This document shows positions 36,068 to 46,016 of a stretch of 64,000 nt of DNA, piece by piece; the stretch's first letter is position 1; each line of letters begins with the position of its first letter. The translations under genes and the position numbers were made by a program. Source of the stretch: Rhodocytophaga aerolata. GTDB taxonomy: Bacteria > Bacteroidota > Bacteroidia > Cytophagales > 172606-1. The stretch is from contig NZ_JAUKPO010000029.1 in the NCBI RefSeq assembly GCF_030503435.1, positions 1 through 64,000 of the forward strand, in the 5' to 3' direction. The notes below the pieces were generated by a model that was not told where the DNA came from, searched no databases, and was given only the letters and a program-made list of their open reading frames with translations.

Positions 36068-37981
36068 TTAGCTCGCTATTTCCATTCCATCCAGAATCAT
36101 CAGGTAACGTCCATCGGTGATATTATCGGAGGCTACTACCCCTGCTGACGCTTTCACCTGCAAATGCTCTCCTTTTCTGTTTTTAACAGTTATTACATCA
36201 GACCAGAGATTATTTAAGTTCAGCTTGGTCTTTATTTGATCCATCTTGTTATGCAGCTTGAATACATTTTCTATGGAGTTGCCTATCACTTCTTTTGTAT
36301 CAAATTGAAGATAGGACTGCACCATATGATTTGCATAGGTAATTTTATACCGGTTATCAAATTCAATGATAAATTGTGTGCGGTCAAAAATGTTTTCCCT
36401 GGCTTTTGCATCTTTTTGTGCCCGTTGCATCTCCTCTTGTGTGGCCTGCAGTTCCTCCATATTCTGACGCATTTCTTCCTCCTGAGCCCGCATTTGCTCG
36501 GTAAGTATTGTAGAATCTTCTAACAACCTCTGGGTACGTTCATTGATCTTCACTGAGGAAACGGTGGAGGCAATGCTTTCGGCAATTTTTTCGATAAATT
36601 CTATTTCATACGTAGCAAACTCATTGAAAGAAGCCATTTCAATAACCCCGTATATTTCATCATTCACTTTTAAAGGTACAATCAGAATGCTCTTTGGATT
36701 GGCTTCTCCTAGTCCGGATGTAATAGTAATATAGTTCTGGGGTACTTCTGTGAGGTAAATGGTTTCTTTTTCCTGCCATACCTGGCCAGTGAGCCCTTCG
36801 CCTTCATAAATATGCTGCTCTATGTATTTCTTTTTGTCCCAGGCATAACATGAGGTTAACTCCAGGTAGGGCTCACTTTCCGTATCATTCACAATAAAGA
36901 AGCCTCCCTGATTGGCCTTCATGTATTTTACCAGATTGGAAATAAGCTCGTCGCCTAGTTTATTAATGTTATCATTGTTCCGTCTGAGGATTTCGCTGAA
37001 TTTAGCTACTCCTTCAGTAGCCCAGTTTCTGCGTTTATCGTCTTCAGCTACTTTCTCCAGGTTATTCCGCATATTGATCAGTGCATTTCCTAACACATCA
37101 TGTTCACTTAAGGGAGTAAAGGATGCCTGGTAATTCCCGTTTCCGATATTTTCGGCAAATAATGAAGTAGAACGCAAACCTACCACTAACTTGTCCACGG
37201 CTTGTGCCATATCGCCAATTTCATCGGTAGCAAAACTTTTATTCGTGCTTTCCGGAAGTTCTCCGTTACTAAGCTTCTGAATGATGTTGCGGATATAATT
37301 GATCGGCGACACAATCGTTTTTGTCAGGACAAAGGCGGCAATTAAGCCAATGACCACAGATAAAATACCGGCAGTTAAGCTTACCATACGCAAGTTTGAG
37401 AATGAGCTTAATAAAGCTATTTTTGTCTGGCTTTTTTCTTCATTCTTACTTACAATAATTTTGTTCAGCATAGATGATATTTGCCTGGTTCTGGGTAAAA
37501 TATCATCGTCGATCATCATTTGGTTGCTGAATTTTTTTGCTTCATCTTCGTAATCGTCGAAAGAATTCAGATCAGCCATAATGCCACTTTCTATGTTAAG
37601 TAGCAGATCAAAGTTTGCGAATACAGAATCTATCTGTCTTTGTTGTTCGGCGGTCCAGTGGGGTTTTAACTCCTGAATCTTTTCTTTCAATTCCGGATAG
37701 TCCGTTTTGTGTAGTTTCGTTAAGGCTTCTTTGTCTTCAGTGTTGGCACGCAGATATACCCAGTTAGTTATATACATTCTGGACTTGGAAACCAACAGGT
37801 TAAACTCATTCAACGCGTCTTTGGATGGGTCTACAATATCGGAGGTTTCGCGGATGATATTTGCACTTTTATTTAACGTGAGTAAACCTAGAGTGGCATT
37901 TATCATAAAAATAAAGATAAGAGCCAGAAAACCTCCCATTATTTTTTGACTGATACGGAATTGATAATTCGTAATACGCAT
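36068..37981 (-). CDS. Membrane sensor: four-helix-bundle, HAMP, GAF, coiled coil, PAS; no kinase
   Basis: A 637-aa membrane protein. The first membrane helix is at about residues 14-33, followed by a periplasmic four-helix-bundle domain. A second membrane helix lies near 195-218 (LSVVIGLIAAFVL), then a HAMP domain and a GAF domain around 330-480. The charged coiled coil EQMRAQEEEMRQNMEELQ leads into a PAS domain (IIEFDNRYKITYANHMVQSY). No histidine kinase, GGDEF or receiver is present. It must therefore act through a partner. It is a paralogue of the 481-aa protein encoded upstream. Confidence 0.85.
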   Translation of the reverse strand: MRITNYQFRISQKIMGGFLALIFIFMINATLGLLTLNKSANIIRETSDIVDPSKDALNEFNLLVSKSRMYITNWVYLRANTEDKEALTKLHKTDYPELKEKIQELKPHWTAEQQRQIDSVFANFDLLLNIESGIMADLNSFDDYEDEAKKFSNQMMIDDDILPRTRQISSMLNKIIVSKNEEKSQTKIALLSSFSNLRMVSLTAGILSVVIGLIAAFVLTKTIVSPINYIRNIIQKLSNGELPESTNKSFATDEIGDMAQAVDKLVVGLRSTSLFAENIGNGNYQASFTPLSEHDVLGNALINMRNNLEKVAEDDKRRNWATEGVAKFSEILRRNNDNINKLGDELISNLVKYMKANQGGFFIVNDTESEPYLELTSCYAWDKKKYIEQHIYEGEGLTGQVWQEKETIYLTEVPQNYITITSGLGEANPKSILIVPLKVNDEIYGVIEMASFNEFATYEIEFIEKIAESIASTVSSVKINERTQRLLEDSTILTEQMRAQEEEMRQNMEELQATQEEMQRAQKDAKARENIFDRTQFIIEFDNRYKITYANHMVQSYLQFDTKEVIGNSIENVFKLHNKMDQIKTKLNLNNLWSDVITVKNRKGEHLQVKASAGVVASDNITDGRYLMILDGMEIAS

Positions 37982-38380
37982 ATTTTTTCTGTAAAATGTA
38001 AAGTTGACAGGGTATAAAATCAGGTAAAAAAACTCCTTTACAGGAAATACGCTTCAATATACTAGTTCTTCCTAGAACACCATCCGCCACCTGAGTCAGT
38101 GGGTTCAAAGCCTGTTTTAATCTTTTAGTATTTCAACCGTAAACACATAAATCGGATTGAAAACTGACATTGTACCACCTAAAAACTTTCCTTAGCCATA
38201 TCCGCTTGCTCTATAAATCAAGTAAACTTAACTGGTTAGAATACGGCCTACTTACCAGAATTGATGGTTTTTGAGGTAGTAAACGTCAACCAGACAGGGC
38301 AGAAGCAATCAGTGCCGGAAACAGGAAGCGGGTAAGGAAACATACCTTTAATATTTCTTACACTTGTATCAAAACAGCGT
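37982..38380. other. Intergenic region upstream of the HAMP/GAF sensor
   Basis: About 400 bp between two minus-strand sensor genes. No supported gene and no clear terminator or promoter was seen; the leader of the 637-aa gene must lie here. Confidence 0.4.
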
Positions 38381-39826
38381 CTATCTGTTCTCCTGACCAG
38401 GAAACTGCGTTAGCCTGGATTCCAGATTCCGGATGAGTTCATCTTTATCCTGAAGTTTATTTTCGTAGGCGGATACTTTACGTTCCAGTTCTTCTTGCGT
38501 GGATTGCAGTTCTTCCATATTCTGACGCATCTCCTCTTCCTGGGATCTCATTTGCTCATTAATTAACTGAACTTCTACCAGCAATGAAGCTGTTTGCTGA
38601 TTGTTCCTGGCAGTAGATAAGGCAGCTGCTATGGTTTCCCCAATCTTTTCCATAAAGTTTCTTTTATAAGCAGGTATGTCTTCAAACGAGGCCAGTTCTA
38701 TGGCTCCAATCAACTGTTCATTATTCTTTAAAGCAACAATCAGCAGACAGGTAGGATTTGCTTTACCCAGGCCGGAGGTAATCTGAATATAGTTCTGTGG
38801 TAAATCGGTAAGGTATAAACTATCTTTCTCCAGCAATACTTGCCCAAGGAGTCCTTCCCCTATTTTGAATGATTTTTGCTGATGCTTAATCCGGTCGAAG
38901 GCATAGCAGCCTTTTAGTACCAATTGAGGATCTTCATCCCCTTCTACTACAAACAACCCACCTTGGTTTACCTGCAAGTATTTTACAATATTCTTGATCA
39001 GTTGTATGGAAAGTTCTTCCAGCGGTTGGTTAGCTATCCGGAGCAGCTGGCCGATTTCAGCCATTCCTATATTAATAAATTTGTCTTCTTCCTCTTTTAC
39101 CCGGGCAGCCAGTAAACTGTTTCTCATTTTCTGCAAAGAAGTGCCCAGTTCATCGGATGTGGAAAAATGATACTCTGTATCCAGATTGCCTAAGCTTATG
39201 GTTTCGGCAAAAGCAATGCTTCGATGCGTATTTTCCACCTGTTCCTGAAGCAATAACATATTCTTTGCATTGTTTACCGTTTGTATGCGTAACTGGTAAG
39301 CCCAAAGTCCGCATACAAAGACAATGGCCGAAGCTAACAGAGCATGAAAAATAAAAGCTTGCATACTCATATAATCCATTTGTGTAAAATAGATCTCTTT
39401 GTATCCCAGGTATTGCAAGTAGGCAAAACTACTATGATGCAGTATTACTAATAGAATGAGCGGGAGTTGTAGCTTCCAGTTCTGATACACGACCAACAGA
39501 ATGGCACCCAGAAAAGCAAAAAAGTGCATTTCAAACAGGCCATGCATCTGGTATATGAATTGTGCCATAAATACGGCCAGCACGGCACTGGCAACATATC
39601 TATGTAAATAGGAGTCTGGTAAGAGTGTTTTTGTTGCCAGATAGATGAATAGGCAGATGCTGCCGGAAGCCGCAGCTATGAGCCAGGTATCGTAAAAGAA
39701 AGCAAGGATAAAACCAAAAACATAATAACCTGCCATAAAGTACTGGATGGTCCGGTCTGCGTTAATGTCAATTTCCTGAATAAACGAGTTGATAGAAGTT
39801 GTTTTATTTGTACGAGTGTTGTTCAT
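38381..39826 (-). CDS. Multi-spanning membrane protein with GAF domain and coiled coil; no kinase
   Basis: A 481-aa protein. The first 190 residues carry about six hydrophobic helices (ILAFFYDTWLIAAASGSICL, HALLASAIVFVCGLWAYQL). A HAMP-like linker follows (TISLGNLDTEYHFSTSDELG), then a GAF domain near 265-410. The C-terminus is the coiled coil EQMRSQEEEMRQNMEELQ, almost the same as in the 637-aa paralogue. The protein ends there without a PAS or kinase domain. Confidence 0.8.
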   Translation of the reverse strand: MNNTRTNKTTSINSFIQEIDINADRTIQYFMAGYYVFGFILAFFYDTWLIAAASGSICLFIYLATKTLLPDSYLHRYVASAVLAVFMAQFIYQMHGLFEMHFFAFLGAILLVVYQNWKLQLPLILLVILHHSSFAYLQYLGYKEIYFTQMDYMSMQAFIFHALLASAIVFVCGLWAYQLRIQTVNNAKNMLLLQEQVENTHRSIAFAETISLGNLDTEYHFSTSDELGTSLQKMRNSLLAARVKEEEDKFINIGMAEIGQLLRIANQPLEELSIQLIKNIVKYLQVNQGGLFVVEGDEDPQLVLKGCYAFDRIKHQQKSFKIGEGLLGQVLLEKDSLYLTDLPQNYIQITSGLGKANPTCLLIVALKNNEQLIGAIELASFEDIPAYKRNFMEKIGETIAAALSTARNNQQTASLLVEVQLINEQMRSQEEEMRQNMEELQSTQEELERKVSAYENKLQDKDELIRNLESRLTQFPGQENR

Positions 39827-39866
39827 GAGATTTGTATGAGTCTATAAAGTAGATTTTTCTCAAAAA

Positions 39867-40493
39867 TTATTTCTGTAAAACAAGTTTAGCCGGCAACTCA
39901 CAGCCATAAGATCTGGTAGCTAGTTCCATAAACACCGGAGAGGGTTTTCGGGCTAGTAAGGAGTCGATAGCCATTTGGGCAAAGTTGGAATTGGCAGCTG
40001 TGCAATACCGCGATCTATTATAGTTTCCACGGTAGTATAGCTTTCCTTTTGTATCAATCAGGGCTGCCTGAGGCGTAGAATAAACTCCGCAGGCATTAGC
40101 CAGGGTATGATCTCTGTCTACAATTACAGGTACTGGCAAGTCATAGTGATCCTGAAAAGAACTAGCAGCAGTGGTGATATCCTCATCCTCGGTATGAATA
40201 ACCGCATAAACTTGAAGCTGATCTTGGTACTGGCTAATTAACCTCCGGACATGTTCCATGTTGAATCTGGAGCATGGACAGTCAGGATTGAAGAAATGCA
40301 GAAGAATGGGTTTCCCTGGTATCATACCTGGCAATGAAATTAACTCCACTGCTTGTCCTGTATTTACTGCATGGTAATCGTTTGGAACGGGTGTAGGAAG
40401 CAAGTACTGGCTTTCCTGATACCAGAAGATTGCCAGCAGACCACCGAAGGACAAAACAAGAAGGAAACTCACAAGGAAAATTTTGCCTTTCAT
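39867..40493 (-). CDS. Membrane-anchored thioredoxin-fold protein
   Basis: A 208-aa protein with an N-terminal hydrophobic anchor (IFLVSFLLVLSFGGLLAIFW) and a periplasmic thioredoxin-like domain. The active-site region is FFNPDCPCSRFN, a C-P-C arrangement rather than the usual CxxC, and the cis-proline region is STPQAALID. It resembles TlpA/AhpC-type redox proteins, but the altered motif makes ordinary disulfide exchange uncertain. Confidence 0.75.
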   Translation of the reverse strand: MKGKIFLVSFLLVLSFGGLLAIFWYQESQYLLPTPVPNDYHAVNTGQAVELISLPGMIPGKPILLHFFNPDCPCSRFNMEHVRRLISQYQDQLQVYAVIHTEDEDITTAASSFQDHYDLPVPVIVDRDHTLANACGVYSTPQAALIDTKGKLYYRGNYNRSRYCTAANSNFAQMAIDSLLARKPSPVFMELATRSYGCELPAKLVLQK

Positions 40494-41119
40494 GAAAATA
40501 GATTAGAATAGTGGAAATAGGCTTCAGGAAAGGCTGGTTAGCCTCCATTTTTTCATGGCTGAATAGTCGTAGTCTTGTTTGAATCAATCAGAGTTTATGA
40601 GTAGTGGTCTAACTATCAATTGTGTATAAACTCCTGTAAGCTGGCTTTAAGGTAATGCAATCTATAGCTAGCTATCTAAATCCTACTTCTAAAGAATTTA
40701 TCAAGCTATTTTGTGATGCTTCCTTATTATGCAAAATATTAGCTATTTGTAGATATAGTTTAACAAAAGATGGCTGAATATTACAAATTACCGGATTTTG
40801 TAAAACATGCAGAAAGTAATGCCTGTCTAAGTACATAGCAGGAAGGTGTATTAAACAAAAGAGCTGCAAAGTTTGCAGCCCATTTAGTGATATAAGGATT
40901 CTACTAAGTCTTGTATTTACCTATATGAATGATTGCTCCAGACGAGCATAAAAGCACAGTAACCACATATTTGCTTTAAATATATAAAAATTAAGCAATT
41001 TTATTTTTATAAAATACAATTTTGCCAAATTTTTTTCAGCAAGGGTGGAGAAATTTTGAAGTCAGATAAATTCTCTAAGGTAAGCATATTCTGGTGCGGG
41101 GTATTTTTCTTTCATAGCC
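40494..41119. other. AT-rich intergenic region before the outer-membrane operon
   Basis: Divergent space between the thioredoxin-like gene and the plus-strand operon. It has long A/T stretches near 40980-41035. An open frame at 40672-40869 has no coding character. No confident promoter could be assigned. Confidence 0.4.
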
Positions 41120-41299
41120 ATGAAACAAAGATCAGACAATTTCATAGATTTGATATTATTGCTTATATTTTATAGCAGTTTGGGTTCCATGCTGCATGGT
41201 TTTATGTTCAACTTGCAGCTTTTTGCACCAATCAAGAGACAGAAGCGGATAGGCCTGCTGTCTAAGTTAAGATCCGGAATATGTATAAATTTTGTTTAG
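41120..41299 (+). CDS. Possible small membrane peptide upstream of the outer-membrane operon
   Basis: A 59-codon frame from the ATG at 41120 to TAG at 41297-41299, with a hydrophobic segment (FIDLILLLIFYSSLGSMLHG) and a basic tail (IKRQKRIG). It overlaps the start of the next gene by 19 bp, compatible with translational coupling. No homology known; it could be chance. Confidence 0.25.
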   Translation: MKQRSDNFIDLILLLIFYSSLGSMLHGFMFNLQLFAPIKRQKRIGLLSKLRSGICINFV

Positions 41300-42018
41300 T
41301 CAGCGCATGGTTTTGCCTCATTGCTGTAATCCGAACAGTGGCTCAACCAAGTCAAGCAGATAGTACCAGTTTACCACAGGCAATATCTAGCGCCAAGCAG
41401 TTTTATCTACAAAAAACTCAAAACCAACTGCATTTATACAACGGGGTGGAATATATTACAGGCACTGAAGGCTATGTAAAAGGGCACCCCTATTTTAACT
41501 CAGATGTAGCAGAAGAAGGCACTATTTCTTACGACAACATTGTATATGCTCAGGTGCCCCTCCAGTACGATATTTTCAAAGATGAAGTAGTGGTGGAACA
41601 CATGGATAACGGGCATAAAATTAAACTGCATAGCCAGAAAATACAGCATTTCTCATTGGGTGGCCATACCTTTGTCCGGATTCAACCTAACAACACAGCA
41701 ACTTCCACTATCCGGCCCGGTTTTTACGACAGACTTTACGCAGGCCACGTTACCTTGTATGCCAGGCGAGTGAAGATAGCGCAGCAGGCCACCAGGGGCG
41801 TAAGCAAAGAATATCTTCAAAAAAACAGTTATTTCATAGAAAAAGACAACCAGTTTTATCCGGTAAAGAATAAGTCATCCGTACTGCGGGTGTTCAACGA
41901 TCAAAAAAAAGCCCTGCAACAATATTTAAGAGAAACCCACATGAAGTTCAAGCAAGATCCGGAGTATGCCATGGCCAAGCTTGCCGAACAGTATAGCCAA
42001 TTAGTAAAACCTTTATGA
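41281..42018 (+). CDS. Secreted protein of unknown function in the TonB-receptor operon
   Basis: A 245-aa protein with a signal peptide (FCLVSAWFCLIAVIRTVAQ). The mature part is probably beta-rich, with many aromatic residues (YNGVEYITG, YDRLYAGHVTLYARRV). No known domain recognised. Its stop overlaps the TonB-receptor start by 4 bp, so the two are coupled and may act together at the outer membrane. Confidence 0.75.
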   Translation: MYKFCLVSAWFCLIAVIRTVAQPSQADSTSLPQAISSAKQFYLQKTQNQLHLYNGVEYITGTEGYVKGHPYFNSDVAEEGTISYDNIVYAQVPLQYDIFKDEVVVEHMDNGHKIKLHSQKIQHFSLGGHTFVRIQPNNTATSTIRPGFYDRLYAGHVTLYARRVKIAQQATRGVSKEYLQKNSYFIEKDNQFYPVKNKSSVLRVFNDQKKALQQYLRETHMKFKQDPEYAMAKLAEQYSQLVKPL

Positions 42019-44795
42019 ATTATTTCAACCGCCTAGTTCTGTTGCTGGTTAGTTTATTTCTTTTCTGTAACGCTGCCTTGTGTCAAACTACCAATACTCC
42101 GCTCATCAGCGGCGATTTTGTTGATGTATCCTTCAGGCAATTTGTAGACGAAGTAGAATCCAAAACACCTTACTTTTTTTATTACGACTCTGCACATACC
42201 GACACCTTGCGCGTAACTATCCGCGTGCAGGAAAAACCGCTGAATACCGTACTCAGGCAGTTATTTAACGGAAAAGAGCTGTATTTTGCGATAGATGCTC
42301 AAAACCGGGTATACATTAGCAAAGGCAATGTTATCCGGACAGAATTACCCATTGGCTTTTTTGAAAATACGGAACCAGCTTCGACTACCTATGATGTAGC
42401 AGCCCTGGATTACCTGGAAGATAAAGAAAAATCAAAGGTACAGGCTTCTCTGGCAAACAAGTTATATGAAATTGGTAAAAAAACAGCCTCCATTCAGGAA
42501 GGGAGAGCTACTATTTCAGGGCAGATACGGAGTGCAGAATCCGGAGAGCCAGTTATTGGGGCTTTGCTTTTTATTGAGCAGCCACGTATTGGTGTGGCTA
42601 CTGATCAACTGGGAAATTATTCTATTACTTTGCCTAAAGGACGCCATGAACTGAAAATAAAGAATGTGGGAATGAAAGATACCCGCCGGCAAATAATGCT
42701 CTATGCTGACGGAAAACTGGATATTGAACTACAAAATGAGGTGGTTGCCCTGAATGAAGTTGTGGTGCAGGCAGAGAAAGATAGAAATGTAACGAGCGTA
42801 CAGATGGGCGTAGAACGGCTGGATATTAAAACGATTAAACAAGTACCCACCGTTTTTGGGGAAGCCGATGTTTTGAAGGTGGTTCTTACATTACCTGGCG
42901 TAAAAACAGTGGGAGAGGGCAGCAATGGATTCAATGTACGTGGTGGGGCTACCGACCAGAATTTGATTTTGTTTAATGAAGCTACCATTTATAACCCCTC
43001 TCATCTATTTGGCTTTTTTTCTGCCTTCAACCCCGATATTATTAAAAATGTAGAATTATATAAAAGTGGCATTCCGGCAAAGTATGGAGGCCGCTTATCG
43101 TCTGTTTTAGAAATAAACAGCCGGGATGGAGACAAGAAAAAATTTGCCGGTTCAGGAGGTATTGGATTGATTACGGGCCGGCTAACTTTAGAAGGGCCTA
43201 TTATTAAAGATAAAACTTCTTTTATAGTTGGGGCACGCTCAACGTATTCTGACTGGTTGCTAAAACAGCTGCAAAATGCCAGTTTCAACAGAGGGTCAGC
43301 TTCTTTTTATGATGTAAACCTGCACATCAGTCATGAAGTAAATAAGAATAATAACTTGCATTTTACCGGGTATTTGAGCCGCGACCGGTTTCAGCTTGGC
43401 AATGATACCTTATATGGGTACCGGAATCAGAATGCTACTCTTCGATGGGCGCATATTTTCAATAACCGATTAAGCAGTGAATTTACAGGTGGATTCAGCC
43501 GGTATCAGTATGATGTATCGAGTGACAAAAATCCTGTAAATGCGTACGATCTCTCTTTTGAAGTAAATCAATCCAGTCTGAAAGCTGATTTTAGTTATTT
43601 CCTGGCCGAAAGGCATAATATTGATTTTGGCGTAAGTACCCTGTATTACAAACTGTTCCCAGGAAGTTATTTACCCAAAGGCAGTGAATCGTTTATTTCC
43701 CCAAATATCGTAGAGCCGGAACAAGCCCTGGAAAGTGCCCTCTATGTTAGCGATGAATTTGAAGTTTCTCCTAAACTCTCGGTAAATATTGGTTTGCGGT
43801 ATTCGTTGTTTAATTACCTGGGTCCGAAAAATGTGGCGTATTATCCCATAGGTATACCTAAGGAAGAAGGAAACAGCATAGATACCATTGCCTATACCCG
43901 CGGAGATTTCATTAAAACCTATCATGGGCCAGAATACCGGCTTTCTGCCAGGTATGCATTAAACCAGAGTACTTCGCTTAAAGCCAGCTATAATAAAATG
44001 CGCCAGTATATGCATATGCTCTCCAATACGACGGCTATTTCACCCACCGATATATGGAAATTGAGTGATGTACATGTCAAGCCTCAGATTGGCGACCAAG
44101 TGTCAGTAGGCTTATATAAGAACTTTTTCTCTGGAGCCATTGAAACATCTGTAGAAACGTACTATAAAACCATGGCTAATTTCCTGGATTATAAAAGTGG
44201 GGCACTCCTGATATTAAATCATCATATAGAAACGGATATTATCAATGCGGAAGGCAAAGCCTATGGAGTGGAAGTAATGGTTAAAAAGCCGGCTGGAAAA
44301 CTGAATGGGTGGATGAGCTATACATACTCACGGTCTTTGTTGCGGGCAAATGATCCAGTAAATGCAGAGGTAATTAACCAGGGCGAATATTACCCTAGCA
44401 ATTTCGACAAGCCCCACGATTTTACCTTCATTGGCAATTATAAATTCAACAGGCGCATCAATGTATCCCTGAATTTTACCTATAGCACCGGAAGGCCTAT
44501 TACATTGCCTCTTGCCAAATATAGTCAGGGAGGTGCACAACGTATTTATTACTCTGATCGGAACCAGTATCGCATACCGGATTATTACCGGGCAGATGTA
44601 GCTATGAATATTGAAGGAAGTCACAAAATAAAAAAACTGGCTCACAGTTCCTGGACAATCTCAATCTATAATGTAACTGGTCGCAGAAATGCCTACTCTG
44701 TATACTTTACCTCAGAAAGGGGATCTATTAAAGGATACAAGCTTTCGATTTTCGGCATGCCTATTCCAACAGTTACCTACAACTTTAGATTTTAG
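42015..44795 (+). CDS. TonB-dependent receptor with STN and carboxypeptidase-like domains
   Basis: A 926-aa outer-membrane importer. Signal peptide at 1-24, then an STN domain (about 30-95, SGDFVDVSFRQFVDEVE) normally used for signalling to an anti-sigma factor. A CarboxypepD-like beta domain follows near 165-250 (ISGQIRSAESGEPVIGA), then the plug (GVKTVGEGSNGFNVRGGATDQN) and the beta-barrel ending in an aromatic residue (TVTYNFRF). No FecR/FecI pair lies beside it, so the STN domain may signal elsewhere or not at all. Imported substrate unknown. Confidence 0.9.
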   Translation: MNYFNRLVLLLVSLFLFCNAALCQTTNTPLISGDFVDVSFRQFVDEVESKTPYFFYYDSAHTDTLRVTIRVQEKPLNTVLRQLFNGKELYFAIDAQNRVYISKGNVIRTELPIGFFENTEPASTTYDVAALDYLEDKEKSKVQASLANKLYEIGKKTASIQEGRATISGQIRSAESGEPVIGALLFIEQPRIGVATDQLGNYSITLPKGRHELKIKNVGMKDTRRQIMLYADGKLDIELQNEVVALNEVVVQAEKDRNVTSVQMGVERLDIKTIKQVPTVFGEADVLKVVLTLPGVKTVGEGSNGFNVRGGATDQNLILFNEATIYNPSHLFGFFSAFNPDIIKNVELYKSGIPAKYGGRLSSVLEINSRDGDKKKFAGSGGIGLITGRLTLEGPIIKDKTSFIVGARSTYSDWLLKQLQNASFNRGSASFYDVNLHISHEVNKNNNLHFTGYLSRDRFQLGNDTLYGYRNQNATLRWAHIFNNRLSSEFTGGFSRYQYDVSSDKNPVNAYDLSFEVNQSSLKADFSYFLAERHNIDFGVSTLYYKLFPGSYLPKGSESFISPNIVEPEQALESALYVSDEFEVSPKLSVNIGLRYSLFNYLGPKNVAYYPIGIPKEEGNSIDTIAYTRGDFIKTYHGPEYRLSARYALNQSTSLKASYNKMRQYMHMLSNTTAISPTDIWKLSDVHVKPQIGDQVSVGLYKNFFSGAIETSVETYYKTMANFLDYKSGALLILNHHIETDIINAEGKAYGVEVMVKKPAGKLNGWMSYTYSRSLLRANDPVNAEVINQGEYYPSNFDKPHDFTFIGNYKFNRRINVSLNFTYSTGRPITLPLAKYSQGGAQRIYYSDRNQYRIPDYYRADVAMNIEGSHKIKKLAHSSWTISIYNVTGRRNAYSVYFTSERGSIKGYKLSIFGMPIPTVTYNFRF

Positions 44796-44802
44796 TTAGC
44801 AC

Positions 44803-45981
44803 ATGCAAAAACCGCTATTCAGCTATATATGTGGATTAGTACTAGTCTGGCTTACGGGAAGTTGTGTAGAGCCGTATCTGCCGCCACCTATTGAAGCGCC
44901 TGAAGGATTATTGGTGATAGATGGTTACCTGAACAGTGGAATAGGTGAAAGCCAGATCCGGCTGAGCCGTACCCAGAACCTGGCAGATACCAGCGTTGTA
45001 AAGGCAGAAGTATCAGCAAGTGTCTTTTTTGAGGGAGATAAAGGAAGTAAATATCCACTGACGGAGAAAGGGAACGGACTATATACCCTCGAAAGTATAC
45101 AACTAGAGAATAGTGAAAAATACAGACTGAAAATTAACACGAGTAATGGTCAGGAATATGAATCGGAGTATGTAGCAGTCAAAGCTACCCCACCAATAGA
45201 TTCGGTCAGCTGGAAAGTAGAGAATGGCGGTTTACAGCTGTATGCCAATACCCATGATGAGCAAAACAACACCTGGTACTACCGCTGGCGCTTTGAGGAA
45301 ACCTGGCAATATACTTCAGCTTTTGAATCTACCATGGACTTTGTCAACCGGCAACTAGTGCCCAGAAGTGAAGACATCTACCGGTGCTGGCGCACAGAAC
45401 CTTCCACCAACATTATCATTGGGTCATCTACCCGCCTCACCCGGGATGTGATCCAAGAGTTTCCTTTGCAGTTTCTGCCTTCCGATTCAGAAAAGCTAGG
45501 CATCCGCTACAGCATCTTGGTCCGGCAATATGCGTTGAGCAAAGAGTCCTATGAGTATTTGCAGAAGTTAGAGAAGAACACAGAGAACTTAGGTACCTTA
45601 TTTGACCCGCAGCCTTCCCAGCTGACAGGCAACCTGCGTTGTGTGAGTGATCCTGCCGAGATAGTCATCGGCTACTTTGATGTGTTAGCTGAGCAGCAGC
45701 AGCGCATCTTCATTGGCAAAGAACAACTGCCTGCCTGGGCGGTTACTACCGGCTATGAAGCCTGCCGAAATGATACGGTAGATATTGAAAGTCCTCCCCG
45801 TCCTGGAGAAGCTCAAATACCAAATGGGTATATGTTTATAGAAAGAAGATTGTATATAAAAGTATTTGATGATATGGGCAACATTATTAACCGGCCAACC
45901 ATTGGTGCCGTTATTTCTACAACTAACTGTGTAGACTGCCGCACCAGAGGCACGAATATAAAACCCGATTTCTGGCAATAG
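44803..45981 (+). CDS. DUF4249 lipoprotein, copy 1
   Basis: A 392-aa lipoprotein with lipobox LTGSC near residue 20. The N-terminal beta domain (IEAPEGLLVIDGYLNSG) is followed by the DUF4249 body. It starts 7 bp after the TonB receptor stop. DUF4249 proteins typically accompany TonB receptors of this type as surface or periplasmic partners. Positions 45206-45776 are identical to 46414-46984 in the next gene. Confidence 0.88.
   Translation: MQKPLFSYICGLVLVWLTGSCVEPYLPPPIEAPEGLLVIDGYLNSGIGESQIRLSRTQNLADTSVVKAEVSASVFFEGDKGSKYPLTEKGNGLYTLESIQLENSEKYRLKINTSNGQEYESEYVAVKATPPIDSVSWKVENGGLQLYANTHDEQNNTWYYRWRFEETWQYTSAFESTMDFVNRQLVPRSEDIYRCWRTEPSTNIIIGSSTRLTRDVIQEFPLQFLPSDSEKLGIRYSILVRQYALSKESYEYLQKLEKNTENLGTLFDPQPSQLTGNLRCVSDPAEIVIGYFDVLAEQQQRIFIGKEQLPAWAVTTGYEACRNDTVDIESPPRPGEAQIPNGYMFIERRLYIKVFDDMGNIINRPTIGAVISTTNCVDCRTRGTNIKPDFWQ
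45206..45776 (+). repeat. 571-bp identical duplicate within DUF4249 copy 1
   Basis: Base-for-base identical to 46414-46984 by line comparison, whereas the flanking coding sequence of the two genes has diverged strongly. Indicates recent gene conversion or unequal exchange. Confidence 0.9.
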
Positions 45982-46016
45982 AAATTCGGGAAAATACACT
46001 ATTTAAATATATTAGG

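Noticed and set aside
36236-36523. Plus-strand 95-codon ORF with hydrophobic runs opposite the PAS/GAF sensor
   Set aside because: Cysteine/histidine/leucine-rich complement of the coiled-coil coding region, a typical antisense artefact.
40672-40869. 65-codon minus-strand ORF upstream of the thioredoxin-like gene
   Set aside because: No ribosome-binding context, no domain, and composition like random AT-rich DNA.
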